Below, in pieces: positions 1 through 11,728 of a stretch of DNA of 64,000 bases (position 1 is its first letter; each line of letters starts with the position of its first letter). The notes under the pieces are model-generated. The model did no database searches and was not told the DNA's origin. It worked only from the letters and a program-made list of their open reading frames with translations. The position numbers were made by a program, and so were the translations under genes. The stretch spans positions 124,001 to 188,000 of the forward strand of contig JAGTJM010000027.1 in the NCBI GenBank assembly GCA_020747015.1, in the 5' to 3' direction. The DNA is from Pyrenochaeta sp. MPI-SDFR-AT-0127 (Eukaryota; Ascomycota; Dothideomycetes; Pleosporales; Cucurbitariaceae).

Positions 1-493
1 CAGCGATTTTCTGGCAGCTGCTTGTTCTAGAGAACCCAGCCATTCTATGTGATAGTATTTTCCGTGCATTCTTCTTCTCATCGACGCCAGAAGTTTCTCA
101 ACAACGACGGACTGAACCAGTATAATCACAACTTTGGTTATTTGGGGTTATCCAACTGCGGTGAACCATGACGTTGGGCACGTGCTTTCGCGCATGCGCG
201 ACATTGCTAGACCCTGGTCTTCGAACTTTTGCCGCTCATGCGCCCCGCGTTCCTTCACTGCATCGCCTGTTGCCGAGCGGCGTTCCCCTCTCTTGAGCTT
301 ATTCTTTGAGTTTTCTTGGTCTACCATCACTTTTGAGGTCAAAAGTGAGGCCTCCCTCCTTGCATATATTAATAGGTCAGCGAAGACCTTATCACGCAGA
401 TCTTAGACGCGACGACACGCGCTCAGGCAGAGACGCGGTCGAGGGAGTGAGACACAGACAGTGACTGAGACTTTGAAACAAGCGACAGTAAAT
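1..493. other. upstream region of the DUF4211 gene
   Basis: No coding region is supported here. The open frames on both strands (134-406 plus, 148-342 minus) have no family resemblance and no splice continuation. The stretch before the ATG at 494 is best read as promoter and 5' UTR. Confidence 0.5.
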
Positions 494-2543
494 ATGCCAC
501 CCAAAAGAGCGCTCGAGCGCAAACGGCAATCAAAGCTTAACTTTTCGCCGGCTACGAAATCTTCGTCCGTTGCAAAACCGTCTTCCTCTACCGGCATTGA
601 ACAGTCACCTTCCAGACATATGATGGGTACAAGAACGAGAGCGGCACAAAAATTGCCTACGAAAGCGTCGAAGAACGCACAAATATACTCATCGAGTGAG
701 GATGAATTGCAAGCCGAGGCTGTACCATCTGGCACCTTGCGCAGATTGGTTGTGGATGCTAGCTCCCAGAGCGAAGAGGATGAAGAGGAGCAACGAAATA
801 CACAGTCGGCGGCTCGCAAGCGGCGGCATGCGAAAGACAACAGCAATTCGGATGAATATGAAGCGACCGTTACAGTTAAGCCCAGGAAGCGGCAACGACA
901 GTCTAAAGCCAAGGTTGAGAGCGATGAAGAGGAAGACGAAGAGCAACTCAGATTGCCTAGAAAACGCAGGAAGATCCAGCGGCTGAGCACACCAGAACAG
1001 GACGCAGAGGAGCACCCACAGCCTCGAAGCGCAAGACGGAGAGCGACTAGGGCACAAACTACATCAGAAGAGTCAGAGGAAGAGAGTACACCACCTCGAA
1101 GCACGAGGCGCCGAGCCACTAGAAGACCCTCCACGCCGGAAGGCGAAGACATCAGCTCGCCTCGAGACACAAAGCGCAGAGCTGCCAGGGGAGACTCTGC
1201 ACTAAGTGAAGAGGATCTGGATGACGCTGATAAAAGTCGAGGCGATCGAGACGATGGGAAAGAAAACGATGACTTAAAAGAAGACTTAGCATTCCTACGA
1301 TCTTCACCACTACCAGACCGCGGCAGATTGAGAAGTACGCAAGATAAGCCAAAAAATGAGCGGCAAAAAGCCCTAGAAGCTCTGAAGAGGAGGAGAGCTG
1401 GGACCAATGAACCTTCCTCGTCTGCAACGCCCATTCGCAGAAGAACAGTGGTGCTGGAGTCTGATTCTGAATCTGAATTAGAGATCATAAAGGAGGAGCC
1501 AGAGAGCGACCTCGAGATTCGCGATCCGGATGATATCGAAGACGATGAGGAGGACGAAGACAGTGATCGGGACGCCAATGCTTTGGATATGTTTCGTAAG
1601 TGTTTTTGGATTAACAATATGTGAGATGTATACTGACTTCAAAGTAGAAGAAGATAATGAGGATGCCGGTTTCATAGATGACGATGCAGACGCCATCATT
1701 GGCGAACCATCAGCAACGGCGGATCTCGATGAACTCCGCCTTTTAACAAATCTCTCACGCGCTAAGTCGAAAGACCTTTTCAAACACGCTGTAGAGTGGA
1801 TGGTAATGAAGAAGATCCATCCTGCATTCAACTCTACACAAAGCATATACACCCTTACTTTCCGTAAATTAGACGACGAGGTCAAGGGCCTAGCAGGCTC
1901 GAAATTCACATCCTCTGTGTGGACACCTGACTTTACGAGATCAATCCGAGCACGGCCCGACTTAATGATCGATGAGATTCCTTCAGCAATGAGAGCTGTC
2001 ATGGGACCGCATTGTGAGGCATGCAACCGAACCAACCATACTGCCACTTTCGAACTTATGCTCACTGGACAACCGTACGATGCGGAGACATTGGAACCAC
2101 TTGAAGCCGACTCCGACTCCGACTCAAATTCTGATTCAAGCAGCGATTCTGAATTATCGGCAGACTCAGAAGCACTCCTTAATGGCGAGAAACCAGCCTA
2201 TGATGCCCAAGGTGAACGTCTACCGCCTGAAAGCCATCGCTTCATGCTCGGCAGCACATGCAAAGCGAACGCTCAAGTCGCCCATACGCTCCATCACTGG
2301 CGCTACCACCTGTATCAGTGGGTGAAAGACTACTTAGAACGTGAAGGACATTTGTCTGCTAAGAAACTCGTCAAGCGGGACAAATGGAGTGACAAGAAGC
2401 GACACAAGGCGGCTTTGAAGATTGTGGATGGTATGGACAGCGAAGGTGAGGTTAGGAAACTCTACCGGCTTTACAAGGACCAAGTTGAATTCGCAGTTGA
2501 AGCTCGCAACGAGTACAAGGATGGTTGGGGCAGGCGGAACTGA
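494..2543 (+). CDS. DUF4211 domain nuclear protein
   Basis: Two exons, 494-1595 and 1648-2543, give about 665 residues. The first two thirds is low-complexity and alternates basic patches (RKRR, KRRR) with runs of Asp/Glu/Ser, as in a disordered chromatin-associated protein. The C-terminal third is globular and carries the DUF4211 hallmark: a cysteine pair in the segment HCEACNRTNHTATFELMLTG followed by QPYDAETLEPLE. DUF4211 is a fungal family of unknown biochemical role, so nuclear location is inferred from the basic motifs. The start is the first Met that begins MPPKRALERKRQ; an in-frame Met codon lies 33 nt upstream. The intron ends in a tandem AAGTAG acceptor, so a one-residue isoform is possible. 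An acidic linker (DSDSDSNSDSSSDSE) interrupts the domain's C-terminal part. Confidence 0.85.
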
Positions 2544-3451
2544 GACAATCAGTGGAGATTCTACAGATAGTGAAGTAGCTTTAATAGTAGATTCGTTTAA
2601 TATACGATATTATTGTGTGTACTAGCTATGGCTGTTAACTAATCAAGCTATCTCTTATCCTATTAAAGAGTATCGGCTTCCTATACATGTAATACTGATA
2701 TTTATATAGAAGAGGGAAAGGCTATATACCTCGAGTTAATCAGAACACGGTATATTGTTAAGCTTCTGTGACCAAATCTGGACAAGTATTTCCAAACCCT
2801 CTTGATATTTAACTAGACCAATGAGATTTTTAGACCCATATATGTGCTCTTAGCCGAGATACATACTGCTTGCGTAGTCCTATGTCTCTTGAATACAATA
2901 ACTCTGATAATTGCAGACCGACTTCGTTTGAAAACTACACATGTGAAGCAACGGGATTTGATCCTTTGTTGCCGTCCGTATGGCTGATGTGGAAGCTCAG
3001 ATGATCAATGCAATGGTTCCAGTTCGGTATGTGAGTATGATATACCTATTTGACAAAGGCACGTCAATTTCCCTGATCATGTGGTCATCATATCATACAT
3101 ATATCGTTTTCAGAGGTATTTGGCATATACAATCGATCGTGTGGGGTTTGTAGAACACAATTATACCTCGAAACCAGTGGTATGACGTGCACTCTAGTCA
3201 CAAAATTCGATCACGTATTCAGAGAAAGGTTTAGTCACATTGATATACAATCATAAAAATGCAGGTGATTCATATGCCCATGTGACAGGCTCGTCGTTGA
3301 TTGAGTCTTCTGAATCCCCATATAAGAAAAAGCCGCAAGAAGCTTACATTCTGCGTGATCAGACACTCTACATATCTTGAACTCCCTTGGTCAATCTCCC
3401 TTAACTTGGTTTCATTTAAGTCACAGAAGCTTTTTGATAGAAATCCTCGTC
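2544..3451. other. AT-rich intergenic region
   Basis: No coding potential was recognised. The stretch looks AT-rich with many stops in all frames. A TATA-like element (TATAAG at 3321) lies about 130 bp before the next small ORF. Confidence 0.5.
3321..3330 (+). promoter_or_regulatory. TATA-like element before small ORF
   Basis: TATAAGAAAA lies 131 bp before the ATG at 3452, a plausible TATA distance for a filamentous fungal gene. It is the main support that the small ORF is transcribed. Confidence 0.35.
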
Positions 3452-3832
3452 ATGGCGGATGAAAGTAGAGCATCAAGCGACCCTGCGAATGATGCCAGCA
3501 GTAATAATCCCCACTCCGAGTCCTCTCCTCATGTACCCTCTACAACGGCCCCCAAAGAGCCTCCTAGACCTACCCAAACGAGTAACAACCCTGCGAATGA
3601 GCTCGCTCGCCCCTATCATGCTGACAGAAAAAATATTGTTTCTAACAACCAGTCCTCAGACTCGAGTGCCCCGTCTGCCGGAAACCAGAACTTAAAGTCC
3701 TCACATCTGGATCAGCAGGGACATAAGGCGGACAAAGGTTCGCATCCTTATTGGCGGCGTGATAAAAAGACTGGGAAAACAAAAGTGGTGCTACCACAGA
3801 AGGGTAATGGAGGAGGTTGGATAATAAGATAG
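3452..3832 (+). CDS. small hydrophilic hypothetical protein
   Basis: This is a single-exon ORF of 126 residues. It begins MADESRASSDP, is rich in Ser, Pro, Asn and His, and has no hydrophobic segment, so it is predicted to be disordered and non-secreted. The C-terminus turns basic and Gly-rich (RRDKKTGKTKVVLPQKG, then GGWIIR). The frame is open further upstream but without a Met codon, so the ATG at 3452 is chosen. A TATA-like site sits at 3321. I do not recognise a family. It could be a stress or conidiation-type small protein or a chance ORF, although the composition is more protein-like than the shadows around it. Confidence 0.45.
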   Translation: MADESRASSDPANDASSNNPHSESSPHVPSTTAPKEPPRPTQTSNNPANELARPYHADRKNIVSNNQSSDSSAPSAGNQNLKSSHLDQQGHKADKGSHPYWRRDKKTGKTKVVLPQKGNGGGWIIR

Positions 3833-3927
3833 CTAGTCACTCAGACATTGGACTTCTTTCTTATCTTGATGGCCACTGAATGACCCGAATCTAAATATTA
3901 CAAAGCATGTATCTTATTGGCAGTCAT

Positions 3928-4706
3928 CTAGTTTAAAGCATTCTTCAACTCACGCTGCTCATTCGTCTGAACTTCTCCTACTTGCACATCAGGATACCAT
4001 ATCAATTTTACGTCCTTCATCCCGCACACCTCACCGGACGAGAGATGTTTGAACCCACTTTTCTCATACAGCGATCTCGCAGCCTCACTCGACTCCAGGA
4101 TCAAGGGCACGTTATCTAGACGCGCGAGGCGCTGGGCCTCGCAGATGAGCATGGATCCCACGCCCCGGCGCTGATACTCGGGGTCAACGGCGAGAATGGC
4201 GAGTTGCCAACATGGACTGACGGCCTTGTAGACAGTGCGGGCTTTTCTTGACTGATTCAGGAACTGCGACACGCGAGTGTGGTCTACAGCTTTGTCGAAA
4301 AGGTCATGGTATGAGTCTTCCCAAGAGAGCAGATGGCGTTCAAGCTCTACATATAACTATCAGATACATATTATTAACTTTTTCTCACTGAGCTAATCTT
4401 ACTATTCAGCCATGAATCTTGTATCCAGCGTTGTGCCTTCTTTGCATCAGCTGCATCGGGACCTGCGACTCTTTGGAAGAATGCATAGCCCATGATTTCA
4501 TCTCTATCAGTCACAGCGACATATCCATGGCACCCTAGTCGAACAAAACGGGAGCGAAGACTGATGAGTTGGTAACGGCGGAAGTCATCAGGGTAATCTT
4601 GTAGTCTGGGGTATAGAAAGGTGTATAATTCGTCTTTTTCAAATGCGGCTAGTGCAATGGCTGCGACTCTTGGTATGTCACTGCGGGAGAGGGGACGAAT
4701 GTGCAT
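3928..4706 (-). CDS. GNAT-family N-acetyltransferase
   Basis: Two exons (4706-4403, 4346-3928) joined across a 56-bp intron give 240 residues. The N-terminus (MHIRPLSRSDIPRVAAIALAA) is the usual beta1-alpha1 of GNAT enzymes. The acetyl-CoA pyrophosphate-binding motif A is clear at LAILAVDPEYQRRGVGSMLI (R/Q-x-x-G-x-G type), followed by a motif B-like segment with SSEAARSLYEKSGF. It should transfer an acetyl group from acetyl-CoA to an amine; the substrate cannot be told from sequence. The junction restores an uninterrupted helix around WLNKLERHLLSWED. The ATG is preceded by a poly-T tract on the plus strand. The family is certain; the exact function is unknown. Confidence 0.85.
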
Positions 4707-5323
4707 CTTTTTTTTTTAGTAATGACTGTTGTGGGTTGGAAATGCATAAAGGAAGAGGGACGGTCAACGGGTTGGTTGCCTAAATTCGCTTCCCAAATAG
4801 GTTACTTGATGCTCTCGCATCGAGCGAGAGCGGTTAGAAAATTCTTAATCTGCGATGAGCTGGGAAAGTGAGATTTCTCCTTAAAAAAAAGGCTCGCAGA
4901 ACGCCAATTCCAGAAAAGTCATATGTGAAAGCATGCAAATTGAGAGCACCTGAAGCCTGCTCTTGCTACCAGCGTACAGCTCCCTCTTGCATAGTGGGTC
5001 AAGCTGCACACGAATAGGGTTCAATTATTCCATAGTCTTCGAATATGCTGCAAGTAAGAAGAGATTCTCTAGTTCTTGAGGCAAATTTATTAGAAAAAGG
5101 AAAAGTAAAGGGCATCAAACTCGCATGGAATCCAAGTACAAGGATGGGTATGAGCTATTTCAGACACAACTAGACCAAGTGCCGCCAGTTCACAAAGGAT
5201 GCTTTGCACACGCTTACAAACGCCAGCTAGACCTTGACCGCTCTATCAAATGTTTCCAAAAATGCCTTAAAACATGCTTACGCCTAGCATATAGCTCGTC
5301 TTCATCGACAGACCACGTACCTT
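4707..5323. other. intergenic region between GNAT gene and DUG3 3' end
   Basis: The stretch holds homopolymer tracts (T run near 4709, A run near 4881) and a 72-codon plus-strand ORF (5125-5343) that overlaps the DUG3 3' end and has no recognisable content. Nothing else is seen. Confidence 0.45.
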
Positions 5324-6649
5324 TTACACCCTTAGTCGTCTAATCGCTGCAGTAACAACATCCCCACTTCCTTCTCCTTCATCAGCACTGCCCACTTCAG
5401 GGCTCTTGTTCCCCAGGACGCGCTTATCTGGTCCGGTGACTGTCTGGCCCTTAGCCTGTGCGAAGCCAGCGCTACGTTCATGTGCGGGGTTGGCGGAGTA
5501 GAATTCGTCAATGATGGGATGAATCATGACAGTTTGTTTTGAGATGGTCAGGGTGCTGTTTGTTGGGACTGTGACCCAGTTATCTTATCGTATGTTAGCA
5601 AGGTTCTCAGCAAGGGAAAGGAGAGAAGCTATTGCATACCTCGTTCAAATGTCAAAGGCTCGCTCGCGACGAGAATAATGTCAGACCCTTTGTCCCGCCT
5701 CTCCATGACATAGTTTCTGTCTTCCTCTTCTGGCGTAGTAATCTTGTCTGATTTGGAATGTCCTCTCAACTGCTTCCAGCTTGTCCCACTTGAGAAGAAC
5801 AAACTCGCAGCTTCGTCTGTTGTGCTACTTACATACCTCGTACACACCACGCTTTCCCCGTCTGTTACTGCAAAATTCAGCAGTGACCTACTATCCTCGT
5901 TGCCCATGCCCTCGGTGCCTACCACATCCTTGATAAAGCCATTGATTCTCGCTACGGTTTTCAAGAGGGCCTTTCGCAGCACTGTATGTCCAAACCCGCC
6001 AGGCCCCGGCTCGCTGTTTGGACTATGTCCAGCTTTGTCCAAGCAGTCGAGGAAGAGGGCAAACGCCCATTCTGAGTCTGTAGAACCTTGTACGAGAGTA
6101 AACCATTGCTCGTTTAAGCTGAGAGCGAGGCGGCGCTTAATTTGCTTGAAACAGCCTATTCCACCATTGTGCATAAACATCAGGCTCTTGTATGTAAATG
6201 GGTGACAATTCGAGTCAGAGAGGTTGCCCTCGGTGGTGGCGCGGACATGTGCGAAGATAAGGGAGGAAGTTGTCTTGGAGGCTATCCGCGATAGGTTGAT
6301 GCAGTTCCATGCTGGGATTGTCGAGGTGAAGACGCAGGGCTCGGGTCCGAGGGATGGAGACGTGTAGTACCCGATTCCGAAGCCATCGCCATTATGTGGG
6401 CGGCGGCGGTCCTGCGCAATGTTAGGGTCTTGCGAGAGAAGGGGGGGCTTGGTGGGTGGTCTTGGAACAAAACGAGCGAGAAACGTACTAGACGGAGGCG
6501 TGAGTCGAAAGACTGTGTGAGGATGGAGTGGGAAGGATTGAGAATGAGTTCTGAGAGCAGAATCTCATCCTTGCCTTTGTATACCTGCCGACTGTGAGCT
6601 ACGTGTGGGACGTGTGCCTGTGGTAGGTACGTACCATGAACCTACACAT
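5324..6649 (-). CDS. DUG3: class II glutamine amidotransferase, glutathione degradosome subunit
   Basis: Four exons (6649-6635, 6584-6489, 6411-5640, 5583-5324) give 380 residues. The protein starts Met-Cys-Arg-Phe; Cys2 is the N-terminal nucleophile of Ntn-type GATases once Met is removed. Downstream are the family signatures HNGDGFGIGYY, FAHVRATTEGN, MFMHNGGIGCF and QGSTDSEWAFALFL, which build the glutaminase site. In yeast, Dug3 works with Dug1 and Dug2 in the cytosol to hydrolyse glutathione and gamma-glutamyl peptides. The C-terminal exon continues the family's final strands (TLTISKQTVMIHPIIDEFY). The first coding exon is only 15 nt and sits on a strong GTACGT donor; the exon phases (0, 0, 1) agree throughout. 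DUG3 is the best fit, but another YafJ-like class II GATase cannot be excluded. Confidence 0.88.
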
Positions 6650-7641
6650 CTTGGAAGTTATTAGCAAGTCTCCTTTGCAAGTCTAATCCCCAGAGATGCG
6701 TAAAAGAATGCCTCAAGGGGTCAAAAGCGCGTATAAGCAACTCGTTGAGCAGTAGCAGAGTGTTGGCTTGTCAGTCAGTTCTGGGCGGTGTGATTGCGAT
6801 GATTGCGCCATCGGTCCAAGGCATTGTGCCAGATATCATCGAGGTGCGGCCATCATCCAAGAAGTTGGTGCAACAATGATGAGGACGCCAACTAATTATA
6901 CATTTATTCAAGAAAAGATGCATGCACCACGCGAACGGGAAGCTATCCGATCATCAAACGATACAGGTGCCCCCACGCACTGCGGCAGTTTGGCCGGCGG
7001 AGCTGCATCCGCGGGGTGATGTCTTGGCAACACCGTCAACGGCGCATGACGTGTGGGCCTAGCACATGTCTCCCCTGCAGACTATCAATCACAAGTAACG
7101 TATTATAGATGAGCTCTGTAGTTTAAAACCCGAGAACTCGGTAATGTATTCATCTATCAGGATGGTTACGAGTGTGAACACGAAAGGCGTCCTTTTACGC
7201 GGTCCTGCGAGGCCTCCACCCTTCCAGAGCAGACAGCCTTGCCGATCCTGACCATTCTCATCCATCGAACAGACAGAGGCAAAAGGCCAAACAAGCAACG
7301 CCGAGGATATGATGCGGATAATATGAATTGAAGGGGTTACAAGACGGTGTATCATTGAAGGCTTCGTGAAAATCATAGCTAAGGGATGGCTCCAAAACGG
7401 AGCCAGGGAAGATGATGGGGGTATTGCCAAGGAAGGCGAAATCCTTGCAGCGACGGGCGCTTGTTAAATCCCAAGTGTCATGTTCTGAATTGCAGAATGA
7501 ACATGATTTCCAACTGGATTCGGGTTAAGGGCGGGCGGCCCGTTTGGCTGTGATGGCTGACTTATATGACGGGATACCAACTGTATTGCGTGCAGCGTGT
7601 GACTCAACAACTTAAAAACATGTCTACGGACCCAAATCCGC
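6650..7641. other. intergenic region between DUG3 start and importin alpha 3' end
   Basis: About 1 kb with no supported gene. The right half is probably the importin alpha 3' UTR, since its gene is read from right to left. ORFs at 6768-7019 and 7089-7430 look random in composition. Confidence 0.5.
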
Positions 7642-9441
7642 TTACATGTCCATCGAGTCGCCACCGTTGGCAAAGTTGAAGTTTTGTTGCGGCTGTTGAG
7701 TGTTGCCGGCACCAAAGCCGAAGTGACCTTCCTGGTTGACCTGGGGACCGCCTTCAGCCATGTTCTCAGCCTCGCCCTCCTCATCTGAGAAGTACTTCTC
7801 GATGATGTTGTATGCCTTCATGTAAATCTCTTCGTTGGCGTTATTCTGGCACTCGTGGATCTTCTCCATGCCACCGACCTCCTCGATGAATAGAGCATAT
7901 CGGTTGATGGGCTCTCCACCAGCGCCACCCTCGTTGGCCTCCTTGTCCATCTCGCCGACCTTGAGGATGTTCTCAAGACCATCAAGAGCGACTTGGATGA
8001 TCTTGTTGTCAGGGCACGCAAGCAGGTCGCAAAGAGGCTTGATGCAGCCGCTCTGAACAAGGTAGCGAATCTGGGCGGGTTTCTGAAGACCACCTGAGGT
8101 GGCGTTGGAGATGGCCCAGCATGCCTCTTTCCTGGTCTTGAAGTCGCCGTTCTGAAGCAGGTGGATAAGTGGTGGGATGATGTTGGCGTCAATGACAGCT
8201 TGGATCTGGGTAGAGTTGCCGGCAGTGACGTTGGAGATGGTCCAGCAGGCCTCCTTGCGGATACCATCCTTGGTGGAGCTGAGCAGGGAAAGCAGAGCAG
8301 GGAGAGAGCCACAGTTGATGATGACCTGAGTCTGGACATCGTCGCCAGTCACAATGTTTCCGACCGATCGGAGAGCGGGGGTTTGGACAGAGGTTGAAGC
8401 ATGCATTAGCAGCTCCACGAGCCGGCGAGGAATACCGGCTTCGATGACAGCCTGGATCTTGTCGTTGGACCCATCAGAAAGGTAGGAGATGGCCCAGCAC
8501 GCATCGATAAGAACCTCGTCGTCGAGAGAGTATACGAGCTTTGCGAGGACGGGTAGGGCGGGCTGGATCTGCTGTACACTTAGTATCGCTGAAGGTGCGG
8601 GGCTGTCAAGAGGAAACTCACAGTCTGCCAGTCTGGCTGAGGCGTCTTGCCGCGACAGAAGTTGCTCAATGTCCACGTAGCATTCCTCAGCATGCTCAAC
8701 TTGCGGCTGTCACCAAGCAGGGCAAGGAGCGGGCGGAGCGCGCCGGCCTGCAGCACGAAGTCGCGGCATGCGGGGCTGTCACCAGCAATGTTACCAAGGG
8801 CCCAGACGGCCTGCTCCCGGACGTCTGGCTCGTGGCTGCTGAGCAACTCGACAAAAATGGGAACCGCGCCGGCCTCGATGACAACCTGAGTCTGCTGTGC
8901 CGAACCTGAAGCAATATTGGTGAGGGCCCATGCCGCCTCAAACTGCACTAGAGTGTGTGGAGAGCGGAGGAACTCGACAAAACGGCTCACAACGCCCGTC
9001 TCGATAACGCGCTCGATGGGAGGATTGCGCTCCTTGGACAGCAGCTTTCGGAACTTGGTGGTCGCCTGGATCTGCTCGTCAATCTGCTCCGAGAAGACGC
9101 CCTTGACCATCTGGGGGAGCTCTTCGTTGAGCTAGCGCAATATGTCAGCCTGGTTGTTCTTCATGAAAGCGGCACAAGGAACAGCACACGAAATGGTGGG
9201 GTATACGGACCTGGCTCTCGATATTGCCACCCTCATCGTCGCTGTCGGGGGCAGCGCCCAGCGAGGCGCCCGGCTGGTCCCGTCCAGCGATACCACGGCG
9301 CTTTGCAAGGTTCTCCTCACGCTTCGCCCGACGGATCTCAACCTGTTGCTCCTCGCGGCGGCGGCGGAGCTCATCCGGCTTGAAGGCGCTCTTCGCCTTG
9401 AAGGTGGTGCGGCGATGCTCGGGGATGTACTTGTCGGCCAT
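7642..9441 (-). CDS. SRP1: importin subunit alpha (karyopherin alpha)
   Basis: Three exons (9441-9211, 9131-8622, 8568-7642) give 555 residues, the family's normal length. Residues 1-60 form the importin-beta-binding domain (YIPEHRRTTFKAK, then the Arg-rich ELRRRREEQQVEIRRAKREE). A solenoid of about ten armadillo repeats follows. The Trp/Asn arrays that hold nuclear localisation signals are visible as AAWALTNIASG, AVWALGNIAGD, ATWTLSNFCRG, ACWAISYLSDG, ACWTISNVTAG and ACWAISNATSG. The acidic tail binds the exporter CAS. It imports cargo bearing classical NLSs together with importin beta. The second intron ends in a CAGCAG tandem acceptor; homology favours the downstream AG (QTIQPALP). It shares a 390-bp divergent promoter with POT1. 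Known as KapA in Aspergillus and Cut15/Imp1 in fission yeast. Confidence 0.96.
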
Positions 9442-9831
9442 GTCTGCAGCGACTCTGCTTGGATGTGGTTGTGGTGAGTCGGGAGGGGGGGTGGTAGCAG
9501 TGTTTGTTTGCGGAGGGGGATTTATCTTTCTTATGCGTGGGGCAGGGGGATGTGAAAAGGGAAGCGGCAAAGCGTACGGCGCTAGCGTCTGTTAGCCTTA
9601 GCACCTTGGCCTGAGCGCGTCTACCTGAGCAACCATCGCGTTGTCTTGTCCGCCGGCGAGAGCATGATATCCTCACCTCAGTCCCACGCTGCAGCATCTG
9701 CCCCGTATACCAAACATTACAGGCAACGGCCAGATGCTGGCTAGGCAAACGCTGGCCCAGAAACACCCAATTGCTCTCCACAGCCTTGCAGGCGGCATCC
9801 TTCTTCTTCACGCTAACCGCTTTGAGCCACA
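9442..9831. promoter_or_regulatory. divergent promoter region, importin alpha / POT1
   Basis: A 390-bp spacer between two start codons facing apart must hold both promoters. Homopyrimidine/homopurine patches are present (for example the G runs near 9483-9550). No specific factor site is claimed. Confidence 0.6.
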
Positions 9832-11728
9832 ATGCCTCTTCCGCCTGGCTTCACGGCCATCCAGGACCGCACGGGCGAAGGCCGAATCGTCAGTTTCATC
9901 GGAGTCATAGTGGGCACAAAGGAGCCCAGAAGAAGCAGAGGAACGGACTGGGTCTTGGAGTTTAGTCTTCAGGATGACTTCGCAGCTGGCATGGTCGGTG
10001 GCTCCTCGACCGTCACCTGCCGCATGTTCAAGTCTTCGCTCGACAAGCTCCCAAAGATATCTGCGCCGGGCGATATTGCCGTAGTACGCAACTTTAGGCT
10101 GAGTGCTTGGGGGATGCGCCTGGACTGTGTCAGTGAGAATAAGTCGCAGTCGGGAGTCTTGGTTTTTCCTGCCAGCAGCATCCCAATCCCAGAGCTCAGT
10201 CAAGCCTACAAGCTCGGCAACAAATGGCTCCCTTATAATGCCACATTTGGACTCAAAGGCCCTACTGCACAAGAACAGGTGGCTGTCATTGATTTGAAAT
10301 ACGCGGCATCTAGCTCCACGGGACAAGTTCAACAGCATGCTGCCACGACCTCATTCAAGGCTCTGGCACCAGAAAAACTTTCTTTGATCAAGGATATGGA
10401 CTTCAATCGTTTCTACGATGTTCGGGCGCAAGTCGTGAATGTATACTACACTGCCAAGGCCACTGTCGAATTGAAGATAACCGATTATACTGCCAATAAA
10501 AATCTCTTCTACTACGCAGATCCCGACCAAGAGGATGACTATCTAGTCACAGTCAAGGGTTGGAAGGGGCCATTTGGACAATTGACTCTCAACGTCATAC
10601 TCTGGGAGAGCAATGCTATCTGGGGACGCGAGCATATTTCCGTAGGCGATTATGTTTTCCTCAAGAACATGCGGACGAAACTCTCGCCGGCCAATAAACT
10701 CGAAGGGGCTCTGCATCAGGATAGAGAACGTTCGCATCAAGTTGATATTCGCAAGCTTATCGCAAAATCAGACATTGAAGAAATCGACAAACGCAGGGAG
10801 GTGTACGAGAAGCAACATGGCAATAAGTCCGCCCTGGAGGCTTTACGCAATGTATCAGCGAAGCCAACGACACTGGCATCTGCATCCTCAAAGAGATCAG
10901 AGAAACGACAAAAACAGCGAGAACGGAAGAATGCAGAGCTCATGGAGTTGGAGGAGAAGGCCAAGGAATGGGAAGTAGTGCGAAGTGGTGTCAATTCCAA
11001 CAGTAGGTCCTACTCGACTTTGACGACTGTATGAAACTGACGCTTTCAGTCAAGGCTGCTTTCCCAGAAATGAAGCTCTCCACTCTATCCGAGATCATCT
11101 ACAACCCACATCTTCAGGTGCGGACCCAAAAGTATAACAATTATACACTCCCGTTTGTCAACGTCAAGCATAGATCGCGTGTTCGGGTGGTCGATGTTTT
11201 TCCTCCAGAGGTCAAGTTCTTCGCGCATTTGACAAGCGATCCAAAGTGGAACCAAAGAGCGAAGAAACAAGATCAAAATAGTAACCAAACAAAAGCTCGT
11301 TGGGAGTGGGGGTTCGTTCTCCTTCTTGAGGATGCCAACTTGCCTCCCAATACCGTCTCAGAGAAGCTCCGCGTCGTCGTAGGAAACGATGTCGGCCAAG
11401 GTCTCCTCGATCAGAATGCGGTTGAGTAAGATGCTGATAGCCCAGTAAAGATATCGACTGACAAGGTTGTAGTCTCGAAAAGAACCCACGAATACTGAAA
11501 CAACTGGAGGAGCGACTTTTTATTCTGTGGGGTAATATGCTTGAGTTGAAGACTGAACTGAGAGATCGAGATTCAGATCTTCCGCTCCCGCCCGGCGATA
11601 ATCGACTCCAGAACAAGCCTTTTGATTGTTGTATAGAGGAATATGGGTACGAAGTACCGATCACTAAAGCGAATCCGGCAGGATATCAACGCATGCATAG
11701 ACTCGCACAAACCTTTATTATGACTTAA
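9832..11728 (+). CDS. pot1: telomere protection protein POT1
   Basis: Three exons (9832-11002, 11050-11425, 11473-11728) give about 600 residues. The N-terminal OB fold contains the Pot1 signature RGTDWVLEFSLQD (residues about 35-48), typical of the Telo_bind domain that grips single-stranded telomeric DNA. The second OB region lies around residues 195-330 (VKGWKGPFGQLTLNVILWE). It is followed by a charged linker with a Lys/Glu-rich coiled-coil-like stretch. The last exon carries LEERLFILWGNMLELK and KPFDCCIEEYGYEV, matching the C-terminal Pot1 fold. Role: caps the G-strand overhang within the shelterin-like complex. The frame stops at 11429 if the 47-bp intron 11426-11472 (GTAAGA donor, CTGAC branch, TAG acceptor) is missed. 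Confidence 0.85.

Noticed and set aside
403..1617. 404-codon minus-strand ORF opposite the DUF4211 gene
   Set aside because: Its Ser- and Leu-rich content is the antisense image of Asp/Glu/Arg codons in the real gene; no domain and no independent support.
5125..5343. 72-codon plus-strand ORF
   Set aside because: Overlaps the DUG3 3' end on the other strand, has no motif or splice partner and lies in probable 3' UTR sequence.
8161..9477. Several plus-strand ORFs opposite importin alpha
   Set aside because: They mirror conserved armadillo repeat codons on the other strand; no independent content.
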